A DNA stretch of 64,000 nt from Phlebopus portentosus. Lineage: Eukaryota; Basidiomycota; Agaricomycetes; Boletales; Boletinellaceae. Made by a program: the position numbers and the translations under genes. Shown here piece by piece: positions 36,801 to 45,819 of the stretch. The notes under the pieces were generated by a model. It was not told the origin of the DNA and searched no databases. It worked only from the letters and a program-made list of their open reading frames with translations. Within the stretch, counting starts at the first letter, position 1. Each line of letters opens with the position of its first letter. The stretch is from the NCBI GenBank assembly GCA_037892935.1, contig JAYXKI010000004.1:2542001-2606000 (forward strand). Reading direction: 5' to 3'.

Positions 36801-39186
36801 CTGGAATGACCACCGCATTCAGTCCTCTATAGTCGATAACAATCCTATACTCCGGCTTGCCATCCTTCCCTATTGTCTTCTTGGCTATGACAAATACTGG
36901 TGCGCAAGTGTTCGCCTTTTCTTCAGCTGGTACTCGGTTTCCTACAACACGAATCCATCCCTTCTTCAGGTCCTCGCGAATCCATTCTTCTACCGCTCGC
37001 TTTTCAGCAGGAGCGAGTGGATATACCGGTCCAGGTTTCGGGAGCTCTGCTCCTGGTAGGAGCTCGATCTTCATGTCCCATTGTCCCGACTTAGGTAGCC
37101 GCCTAGCAGCATCCTTGTCGAACCTATCCCTGAACTCCCATATTTGTTTTGGAAGAATGTCTTCGAGAGATTTGTCGCCAGCAGAGCCTGCCATCCTTTC
37201 ATCGAGTGCTTTCTCTTGTGCATATTTTTGAGCTATGCTGTTGTATTTGAGAAGGCGTTCTCTCCGTGATGCGACTTGTCGATGCTCTAGGCGGCGGATC
37301 CAGTGAGGAGGTTTGGGTGGCTCTCCTCTTCGAGAGGCGTCCTCTGCTTCCCCTAAGGTAGCAGGCTTGTGCGATCCTAGGATACCCTTGAACTCCGTCT
37401 CAGATCCAGCTCTTCTCTCTAGCACTTTTCTTTCCACTTTGGGCGGCTGCATGACCGAGTCAACAGGTGTGCGCCATCGGCGCCTCTTCTGCCCCTGCGA
37501 GAGCTCCTGCTCCATCACGGCATAATTCGAAATGAACCTGTTACCTTTACCGTTTGTTTTCCCTGTCGGAGCAGGGCCCTGCATTTGGTTCTTAAACCGT
37601 GGTCTTCGCGGGCGCACTTGAGCTCCCGAAGCTAGCCTACTTGATGGTTGCGGCGTACTAACTTCGGCCCTGTGCCAATTGAGTGGGACTACCCTCCCTT
37701 TGGGGTGGACCACTTTCCTAGACACTAGCCTACCCTTGAACGGCGTCTCATGTCTAGTCACTCCTCGGTTTCTCGTAGGAGGAGTTCTCGCTAGGTGGCC
37801 GAACCTAGTACGCTTCGTGGCCTTAGTTCCACGGCGCTCCCGACCCGAAGTACTCCTGCTTGTACCTCTGCTTCGTGTGGTGAAGCTTACCGACTGCTTT
37901 TGCACTGCCAGGGTTGAGTCATTGTGGCCCTCGTGCACGGATGGAGGAGTCCACTCCACCCTTATACTCCTCATGACAGGGTTTGAATCCGTACCACTTC
38001 CTCCGCTCTTCTGTCGACGCATCTTGAGAGGATCAGGTGCGTAGTGTCCGGGCTTTCCTCCTTTAGGTGGTACACTAGGCTTCTTCCTTCTATTCGTATC
38101 AGATCCTTCTGCGTCGATTGTCATTTGTGCCTGTATTTCTTCCCGCACTCTTGCTTGGTCTTCAGATGTTGTTGGTGAGGTCGTTGTTCCCAGGCCTCCC
38201 TGAATCGCTATCAGCTGAAGACGCGCCATATACATGCCGCCATATTCATCGAGGAGTTCATCATGTTTGGCACCCTTGTCCATTTCTCTGACCATGGTGC
38301 GGTATACTGCACCATCTGCATCCTCGAGACTGTTAAAGTTGTGCCAGTTTTGATCGTCCTTCGTTATTCGGCACTTATCCCCGAACCAAAAGAATTTCCA
38401 TCTTCCTTCTTGCTTAGCGAAGGAGAGTTCTGGCGGCTTGTGCATGACTTCTTCGAACGTGACAAGCGGTGCTGCTGATTCCTTTTCTTTTCCTTTGTCT
38501 GGTGGTACGATCGTAGGTTCTTCTTCTATGTCTTCCTTCTCAGTTTCTTGTCCTGTTTCGATGTCGCTGTGGTAATAGACCCTAGTTTCCCAAGCTTCTT
38601 CCTTTTCATCATCGGCATCCCATTCGGGTGGAATGTAGTCTGGAATTCTTCGCCATCTTCTGCGTTTCCGGAGCTTCCTTGGGGCTAGGATTAGCTGTAT
38701 GGAACGCAATCGTGCCGTTCCATTAAATGCAATTTCCTTCCCGCCTTTGCGAAGAATCCCCTTTGTCCAGTCGATGGTTGGCTTATGCCGTTCAAGCCAA
38801 TCATTTCCTATGAGAAACTTGTCTTCGTGTGTATCCACCACTGCGATGTCCATTAAACCTCTTGTAATCCCTGTGTCCACTATTGCTCTGACGTTCCGAG
38901 TCCATCCACCATGATTAATCGATCCATCGGCGTTCCGAATGGTATAATTACCTTCTGCAGGCACTGTTCTCAGCCCTAGGCTCTGTACAACCATGGGGCT
39001 AATAGTAGTGATCGCAGATCCGGAGTCAATCATAGCCGAGAGATTAACCTTTTTCTGTCCCTGAATGACGTCAATGGGTATAGTGGGATGGTTGGAGTTT
39101 GGTCTAGCAATAGTCCATCGGCGCTTTATCTCTTGTGTGTCCTTCGAGCCCTCGCCAGTGTCCGATGTTGACTGGCGGCCCTTCAA
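33895..39186 (-). pseudogene. Gypsy 1 pol: protease, RT, RNase H, integrase, chromodomain (one TGA)
   Basis: Read from 39186: retroviral-type protease (MIDSGSAITTIS), a long disordered linker, reverse transcriptase (YRIVIDYRGLNAVV, FSTLDLRSGYNNIRIHPGHE, catalytic ILIYLDDIIVY), RNase H (FVLETDASNFAMGAVLSQ), the integrase HHCC finger (HDAPASGHPGL, CDVCQRTKA), then a TGA at 35338-35340 inside the linker to the integrase core. The core continues downstream (MDYVTGLPT, VVVDRFSKM, ISDRGPQF, AYHPQTDGQTERVNQEME) and ends with a chromodomain (YEVEAIRDMR, YQVKWLGYPEEENTWEP), which in chromoviruses steers insertion to heterochromatin. There is no ATG at the start, so pol is expected to be made by frameshifting from gag. 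Confidence 0.92.
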
Positions 39187-40204
39187 AAATCCTCCTCGGA
39201 ATCCTCCTCGAGGGCATACAAAGCCCGTTCCTTACGCCTTGGTAACTTCGTTTTCTTGTCCAGTAGTTCCTCCATTTCAGAATCGCTGCTAATCCCAACT
39301 TCCCGGCGTTTTAGGAAGCGGCCAGTCTTGCCAGATCGTCTCTTCTGCACCCGTCTCTTGTAGTTGGTTCGGTGTCCACGGCTTCCCTGTGTGTCTCGCC
39401 CTACATTGTTGCAGTCCCGTGCGAAGTGACCTGTCTTGCCGCATGCCCAGCATATCCCGGCATCTCCTCGGGACCCCTAGTAAAGCGCCTAGACATGTCG
39501 ATGTCCATAGGCTCACCCAGAAACTCAGCTGGACGGCGAGCTTCTGGGGGCACTGGCGTGTACGATACTGCCTGCCCATCTTTAAACATAGGGGTGTACT
39601 TCCTATTGCTGCCTATCACCTTGGCAGCCATCAGACTGGCCTCCAGATTACTAGCGTTCTCCTTCCATTGGTTCAGGTCCCATTCTGGGTGGTCTGTATT
39701 CGTAAGCAGGGCCTTTAGGATCGTTTGATTGAGTCCTCTCTTGTACTCGTAAATCAGTGCCTGATGGTCGTAGTGCTTTGGCAGCCTCATCCTAATGTCG
39801 TCAAAGGCCCTGTTATACTGCTTCACCCGCGCCCGTTCCTGATAAATCGTCCTAATATTCCGCTCGGCTTCTTCTTGAAGTCCAAAAATGCCATTATGGT
39901 TGAGCGCTAATTCGTTCCATAGATCGTCCTCGGTGTCCCATCCACCCTTCTTGTCTACAACAAGCTTGCCGTCCGCATCTCGCTTGTAGGTGGAGACTAA
40001 TTGATTTCTGTTCACGGCCCACTTGCCATTAACCCAAGTCTGAGCTTGACCTCGCAGACATTCCAAAATAATCTTAACCCTTTTGACTGGGTCGCTCGGA
40101 TGTTTTTCATTCAACCGGCTGATCATTTGATTCTGGAAGTTCTCAAGCGACTCATAAGGGTTTCCCTTAAACAAGGGATACTTCATGATATCTTTGTTTG
40201 ACAT
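39183..40204 (-). pseudogene. Gypsy 1 gag with frameshift before the zinc knuckle
   Basis: From ATG 40204 the frame reads as a gypsy capsid region (YPLFKGNPYESLENFQNQM, CLRGQAQTWVNGKW, RAFDDIRMRLPKHYD) to about 39480. A shift of -1 in the run AGGGGTCCC then enters the frame with the zinc knuckle (CWACGKTGHFARDC) and a basic tail that ends in TGA at 39185-39183. In the unshifted frame the product stops at 39401 without a knuckle. The last codons GAT TTT TGA overlap the pol frame. The inner shift may be a one-base loss or a natural slip. Confidence 0.8.
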
Positions 40205-40401
40205 AATGACCTAGACGAATTCAACCAACATTTTTATGAGTATCACCTTCATTCAGCGCATTACAATAATACATGGTTTAGTAGCTAAGTTATCCAGCGA
40301 GTACCACCTCCGCTTTCCAACTAGCCACCTTACCCTTCCTCCCCGGTCGGTTCTTGGGCGTCTTTCTTCCTCCTGGCAAGCTCCCAGCTCTAAACCAGGG
40401 C

Positions 40402-41655
40402 CTATCTCCTTTCTTCCCGAGCTTCGTATCGTTCCTCGCCGCTTTCGTGTTCCTCGCTTTCCTCTTCTGTCTCCCATTCGTCGTTTGCATCGAAGTACTC
40501 TTGATCCTCGCTGGTTGGCTCTTCTACATTGTTACCCCGCACCCAAACTACCATCGCCATGTTTGCTACCCCCTGCCTCAGTGGTCCCTCTCGTATGTCG
40601 AGAAAGACCGATGGTATAGGGCAGCTGTTAGGACGAATGATAGGATCATAGATATAATCAGAGTCTGGGGAGTACTCACTGACCGCCTGGAGCCTTGCTT
40701 CTCTCTCCTCAAGCTCAAGAGCACTTGGAGTAGGCGATCCTGGCGGCGAGTCCTGGTGCGGGTATTGAATATGATTCCTTTCGACGTAGTGGCCATTCCA
40801 TCCCAGCCGTTGAATCGCTCCCTCGACGAGTTCTCCCTGCTCGTTCCACATGAGCTCCCGGATTCCCGTACCATAACCCGTTTCCGCCGTGTTGTCCGCC
40901 TCCCATGCCTCCCCAGCATCGGGAGGCGGTCCCCATCCGTCGTTGGATGGCCAAGGCTGTGGTGACTCGGGAATTACCTCTCTCAGCAGTTCTTCTGCTT
41001 GCTGGTCCAGGCTTCCGGGTTGCGTTTCTGTGGAGACGTAGTCCGGGAGATCTTCTTCGACTTCGATGCTTCCTTCGACTTCCTGTTCCTCTTGGGCGAG
41101 CGCAGTAGGCGCTACCAGCCCTCCTTCCGCAACTACCTCGGCGACATAGTTCCTTCCAACTTCTACTGCCTGCTGTCGCAACTGCGACGACGGTTGTCCT
41201 GTTCGAGTGTCCGTTCCTTCAGGTTCCCTGCTCTGGCGAATGATCTCAACCATCTGATCCACAAAGCGTTCACTTGCTGGGATCAGGTGGGGCATCTGGT
41301 CGTCGTCGGAGTCCGAGCTCACGCTTTCGAAGCGGCTGGCTAGACCTAGGCCTCTACCTTGCAGCGGGGAGTCAGGGCTCAACCTCGCCCTTCCTCGCCT
41401 AGCTCGCTGCGTCAGGTAGGATTGACGAAGCCTAATCGTTTGTTGGATCCGACGAATGCCTTCCGTGATCGAGTACTGGGCCACGAGTTCTTCCTCGGCA
41501 TTGCTGATCCGGGCTCGAATAGCCTCAACCTGTTCGACCAGGTAGCTAGCCTGCGTGTGTAACTGCAGGAAGTCCGTACCAGTGAGCCGAATAATTTCTT
41601 GCTGGGAGTTGACCACTTGTTGAGCAAGGGCTGACTGACTGCCCTGAATGGCCAT
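40402..41655 (-). CDS. Gypsy 1 accessory ORF B upstream of gag, unknown function
   Basis: 417 aa from ATG 41655 to the stop at 40402. The first 130 residues are helical and Gln rich (ALAQQVVNSQQEI, VEQVEAIRARISNAEEEL, IRRIQQTIRLRQSYL), suggesting a coiled coil. The rest is acidic and disordered, with Glu/Asp runs near the C-terminus. Codons upstream of the ATG in the same frame also look coding (VITNLRREGEQRDVRINY, just before 41655), so ORF B is probably the second half of one longer product whose first half lies in another frame (ORF A). No gag, pol or env motif is present. Confidence 0.55.
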   Translation of the reverse strand: MAIQGSQSALAQQVVNSQQEIIRLTGTDFLQLHTQASYLVEQVEAIRARISNAEEELVAQYSITEGIRRIQQTIRLRQSYLTQRARRGRARLSPDSPLQGRGLGLASRFESVSSDSDDDQMPHLIPASERFVDQMVEIIRQSREPEGTDTRTGQPSSQLRQQAVEVGRNYVAEVVAEGGLVAPTALAQEEQEVEGSIEVEEDLPDYVSTETQPGSLDQQAEELLREVIPESPQPWPSNDGWGPPPDAGEAWEADNTAETGYGTGIRELMWNEQGELVEGAIQRLGWNGHYVERNHIQYPHQDSPPGSPTPSALELEEREARLQAVSEYSPDSDYIYDPIIRPNSCPIPSVFLDIREGPLRQGVANMAMVVWVRGNNVEEPTSEDQEYFDANDEWETEEESEEHESGEERYEAREERR

Positions 41656-41657
41656 TG

Positions 41658-42511
41658 TTACCGCTCCCAGAATACGAGCCTGAAGAATACCGAACGCGTA
41701 GTTGATCCGTACGTCTCGCTGTTCGCCTTCTCGCCTGAGGTTGGTGATGACTGCCTCGGCGATCGCATCCCCGACATGTCCCTGAATATGCGCCAGAAAC
41801 TCCCCAGTGTCTGTCCTTCTACGGTAAGGTTCTCGGAGTATTGAGAGCCCATGTCGTAGAGTCGAGCGACAGTAGCTGTGAGAGTTCTGAGGGACCGATC
41901 AACGCTAGTAAGTCGATTGTCGAGGTCGATGACGGCGTGTCGCAGGGCGGAGACAACTTGGTTGGGTAGCCCGTCAGTACTGACCATTCGGTCCAAGCGT
42001 CCGTGTAGACTGTCGAGTCGTTCGCTGATGCGTGCCAGAGCGGATTCCATACGTTCTCCAGGTCCGGGTTGAGGAACTGCCAGTCGTTGAGTTTGGAGTA
42101 GAAATCTCCGACCGGCACGACGGAGTGGGGAACTTCCTTCGTTGTCTTGCCGTTCCATCCACGTCCATAGCGTTCCAAAGCCTCGAAGAAGGCTGATTCG
42201 ACCTCGGAGTTGTTGAGTAATGACGTATACCATGGAAGAAAACCAGACGATGCAGAGTGTAATCCAGAGACTAGACCAACCAGCTTGCCACAGTTCCATC
42301 GGTGACATAGCTGTTTCGCAGTAGTATAGTTGCCTTGATAGACTTGTAGTAGGACTTGGTGGAGGAAATGAGAATGTTCGAGTAGGGTGTATTCGAACGC
42401 TTTATATTCCTGACACAGAGCGAGTAGTTCTTCTTCAACTGGCGTCGGACCTCTGAGTGCCTCCCAATTGAAACTGTGTCCGTTCAACAGGTTGTCCGCG
42501 TGTACAAGCAA
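41658..42511 (-). CDS. Gypsy 1 accessory ORF A (two overlapping frames), unknown function
   Basis: Two overlapping minus-strand frames, 42511-41819 (230 aa) and 42308-41658 (216 aa), together look like one protein that changes frame. The first supplies a helical N-terminus (VEEELLALCQEYKAFEYTLL, HFLHQVLLQVYQ). The second has a hydrophobic segment near its start (WSSLWITLCIVWFSSMVYVI) and a strong heptad pattern (LARISERLDSLHGRLDRM, VDRSLRTLTATVARLY). Its stop (TAA, 41660-41658) is followed by the ATG of ORF B two bases later, and the coding signal moves into ORF B frame just before that. Introns or old frameshifts could explain the changes. A membrane segment upstream of gag is unusual for a gypsy element. 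Confidence 0.45.
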
Positions 42512-42874
42512 GAACTTCCTTCCAACTCTTTCGTGTCTTTCGGCGGTGATACGAAGCTCCAGGGCGGATAGTATAACCGACCGGTAGGGTTCTAAGATAG
42601 GGGTGTTTGAGTGCTTCTTACCTCGATAGAAGTTTATCGTGCGAAACGCCGAATTGACTTCTTCTTCGAATGTATGGAGCGCTCTAACAAAACTCCGATG
42701 GAGTGTATAAGCCTGCTTTAGCCGTTGACGATACGCTTATCGGTGATCAGCTAGCTGAATTAACAGGCACAGGAGAAACCCTCCCGGGGCAGAGCAATAC
42801 TTACTGATCGATAGTGGGTATTGCACTATGAAACAGCAAGATTGATTATCCCAGGATTGGAGCAAAATTATAAT

Positions 42875-44478
42875 GTTAGGACCAGTATTTTCGGACGAGG
42901 TGGTTAGTCCGAGCGTACCGGAACAAGTCCCTGCTTCCTCCTTCTGACAATGTATAATTGGAGAGTAGAGTAGCGAAGGTTAGATGTACTACTAAGAAGC
43001 GAGCTATAGGCTCAAGCTTGACCCAGTAGTAGAGCAGAGGTTCAATCAAAGGGGTACAGTTATGATTGAAAGTACAAAATAATTTTGCTGAGGGACAACA
43101 CCCCGCTCAGCTGGCGCCTTAAATAAAGTTTCTACTGAATACTACCGACTACCAAATACTACCGACCATGCCTCGCCATTGGTCAGGACAATGTGTTTCA
43201 GCTGGTGTCACTACTACTCTCGTAAGTCTGTAGTACCACTGACAACTCTGGTGGTGCTACCGAAACTCCTGGTTGCACCACCAACTACTTCCTTCCCTAT
43301 TAGGCAGGCCCTAATTTCCTTCCGTTCCGAAGAAGCTTTACCCAGGCTTCTATCGATCTCCGTTCCTTTCACATGTTAATCCTTAACGCCAATCCTCCCA
43401 CGAGAGACTTCTTCCATGTGCCGCGATCTCGCTTCGCCGGCGCTCCGTTACTCCGGCCGAGCTTCTGCCGTTAGTCTTCCATCATGGGGCTGACCGTTAT
43501 CTCGGGATTTGGGATCGGCAACCCCTGCCGATCTTCGGAGATTAACCTTGGCGGCTGTGTAAATTTAGCAGACACTCTTCTGTGCCTAGCCGCAATATCG
43601 ATGTCGGAGAATTGTAGTCCGGTACCCGACGTTAACCTGTATCTTCTTCCCAGGTGATTCGTCCCGCGCCATTCGTCGACTGTAATAACCCCTTCTTCCG
43701 ATCGTTCCCATGCTTCTAGCATTCGATCCGTTGCTTCTTCGATAAGACTTTCGACGTCCGATGGCGCCCTATAATAGATTGGCCAATCGACTTCCACTGC
43801 AGTGTTTCGACACAAGGTCTGGTGACGATGCTGATTGATCCAAGCTCTCACGCCAACCTTCAGTGCATAGATATCCCTATCGCCGAGCCATACAGATACC
43901 TCGTGGTCGTATGCGCTCATTCTGCGGTTCGGTAATGGTTGGTCAAACGTTCGTTCTGAGGGTCCGGGTTTATGCCGAATCTTGACATCGGCTCCTTCCC
44001 TAGTTACTAAGCGCTCCACGAAGTTCTTGAGGAGCCACTCCGAAAGAACCCAACTCCTTTGGTATGCCAAATAGCAGTTTGTACAGACCAGGCTTTCATG
44101 AACAAAGCGTCTGGTTGCACTATGTCGATATCGTCTCTTCTGCAGGAGTTCCACGTATCTTGCGATGTTCCGTTCTTCCATGTCCACGTAGCTTCGCTCG
44201 GGTGGAGGAGTATGTCCAATATGCATCCCAGCTAGTCCTTGCTGTAAATCGTATGGGTCCTCCCTTTCGTCGCGTTCGTCCTCGTAATATCGTCGATCGG
44301 GTTCCTCTTGAATATATTCCACAGCGACCTCCCCAGGTCCTTGCTGTACTAGTGGGCGAGAATCGCCTTCACTATTCTGTCCTTGAAGCCTTTCGAAATG
44401 CTCTTGATCAGGCTGCATAATCCGGTGTGTAAAGCGTCTAATACCACGCCGCATTGTATATCCACAATTTTCGTAACA
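42875..44478 (-). repeat. 5' LTR of the large gypsy element
   Basis: 1604 bp, with ends TG...CA on both strands. It matches the 3' LTR and is bounded outside by the AATGG duplication (44479-44483). It contains the 327-aa U3 ORF. Confidence 0.92.
43471..44454 (-). CDS. LTR-encoded ORF (U3 ORF), 5' LTR copy
   Basis: The same 327-aa protein as in the 3' LTR, with no amino-acid difference. Its ATG is 24 nt inside the LTR, so in this copy transcription would have to start upstream of or at the very edge of the element. The 3' LTR copy is therefore the more likely one to be expressed from the genomic RNA. No function is known. Confidence 0.55.
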   Translation of the reverse strand: MRRGIRRFTHRIMQPDQEHFERLQGQNSEGDSRPLVQQGPGEVAVEYIQEEPDRRYYEDERDEREDPYDLQQGLAGMHIGHTPPPERSYVDMEERNIARYVELLQKRRYRHSATRRFVHESLVCTNCYLAYQRSWVLSEWLLKNFVERLVTREGADVKIRHKPGPSERTFDQPLPNRRMSAYDHEVSVWLGDRDIYALKVGVRAWINQHRHQTLCRNTAVEVDWPIYYRAPSDVESLIEEATDRMLEAWERSEEGVITVDEWRGTNHLGRRYRLTSGTGLQFSDIDIAARHRRVSAKFTQPPRLISEDRQGLPIPNPEITVSPMMED

Positions 44479-44483
44479 AATGG

Positions 44484-45356
44484 TAACATTTCTGACCATC
44501 GCGTTGAGTCATCAACTAGAGTTAATAGATAAGATATCGAATTTAACGCCAATGTTGGTGCTGGACCCCATATATCCATATGAAAAAGATCACCAAAGTT
44601 ATTTGCTAATGGCGATTTCCTTTGGTGTGGAATTATATTTCGTGAAATGTTTGCTTTTGTGCAATCAATACAATTTTTTGTTGTGTTGTCGGCTATAACT
44701 TTTTCAGTTATTATCTCTGGATGATCTTTTAACATTTTTCGTATATAACCATAACTTATATGTCCAAGTTTTCGATGTAATTCATCAATTGTTATTGTGG
44801 CGATAATATTTGGTCTTAAATTAGGGTCATTATAAATTCTGACTTTGTATAGTTTTCTTTCCGACCTAATTATTGTTCCTAGATGTCGGTTGTTTTTTAT
44901 TATAGTGCAAATATTTTTCTCCGTTATAAATTTGAAGTCGTTATCACACATTACTGCTTGTGAGATCAAAGTGCATTTGAATTTTGGCGATAAATAGACA
45001 TTTGACAATTTTATTATCGTACAATTTTCAGACGTGCAAATATTGTTGTTCACTTTAAACAAAATAAGCTTCACATCGCCTTTTTGAGAAACGGTGATGG
45101 CGGTGTCATCGGCTGTCCTGACTGTAATTGGTTCACAGTCAGTAATATTCGTTAAAATTTTTCAATATGGTGTAACATAGATGCTAGCACCAGAATCAAG
45201 TAGTGCATTTGCAAAACTCACCGTTTCAGCATATTCCATTTGCGTATCTTCAGGTATCGTCGTTTCACATTCGATAATGTTCACTTGTTTGCCATGTTTG
45301 ATGGCTGCTTTCCTGATTGTCTCTGGTGATGCTTCGCCTTTGAGGTTGTTAGGGTG
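44484..45356 (-). pseudogene. Copia protease and integrase N-terminal part
   Basis: Middle piece of the copia polyprotein between the two gypsy insertions. From 45356 down: linker, protease active site (ANALLDSGASIYVTPY), a TGA at 45162-45164, protease remainder (VYLSPKFKCTLISQ), the GAG-pre-integrase/HHCC region (LHRKLGHISYGYIRKML, NCIDCTKANI) and the start of the integrase core (DLFHMDIWGPAPTLA, LLTLVDDSTRWSEMLPF), which continues at 31846 once the gypsy element is removed. Confidence 0.9.
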
Positions 45357-45361
45357 AAAAC

Positions 45362-45819
45362 TGTTAGGCGGACGGCTCAAGGACTGAGTCGAGGCAGGCC
45401 AACACAACAACAAACAAGCGTAAATGAGATAATCCCAAATACGTCGCTCAGGTCAAGACAGCTAAGACAAGGCTTAAGTCCAGACCGTCGAACGCTAGGT
45501 CGCAGTGAAGGTAAGTAGAATTCAGCAAACTAATAATACAAGAGTAGATACCTAGGTCGCAGTGAAGGTAAGTAGAATAGAAAGACAAGAAACGAAAGAG
45601 TCAAACTATCTACTTATATAGACTTTGGGCACGGGAAAGGTCTACCCTAATGGGAAGTCACATGACAAGGAATGGGATGATTAGTGAGCGTGATAGAACA
45701 TTGTGGAATGTTCCGGCAAAAGGATGAATAAGCGCATAAGAAAAATAAAAGAAAAGAAAAAGAATATTAAAATAAATGATAACGTCAGAAAAGAAAAGGA
45801 AAATGTTCGAGTCCTTACA
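45362..45819 (-). repeat. 3' LTR of gypsy 2
   Basis: 458 bp, pair of 51557-52014. Inside it a 27-bp sequence starting CTAGGTCGCAGTGAAGG occurs twice as a direct repeat (45495-45521 and 45552-45578). Confidence 0.92.

Larger units (their letters stand above)
31852..44478 (-). mobile_element. Large chromodomain Ty3/gypsy retrotransposon (chromovirus) with coding LTRs
   Basis: 12.6 kb, inserted in copia integrase with the target duplication AATGG (31847-31851 and 44479-44483). LTRs are about 1.6 kb (31852-33456 and 42875-44478), start TGTTACG and end CTAACA on the element strand, and look almost identical. The order on the minus strand is 5' LTR with a 327-aa ORF, extra ORFs (42511-40402), gag (40204-39183), pol with protease, RT, RNase H, integrase and chromodomain (39186-33895), polypurine tract AAGGGGAGGAA, 3' LTR. 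Known damage is one TGA in pol (35338) and frame changes in gag and the upstream ORFs. Confidence 0.95.
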
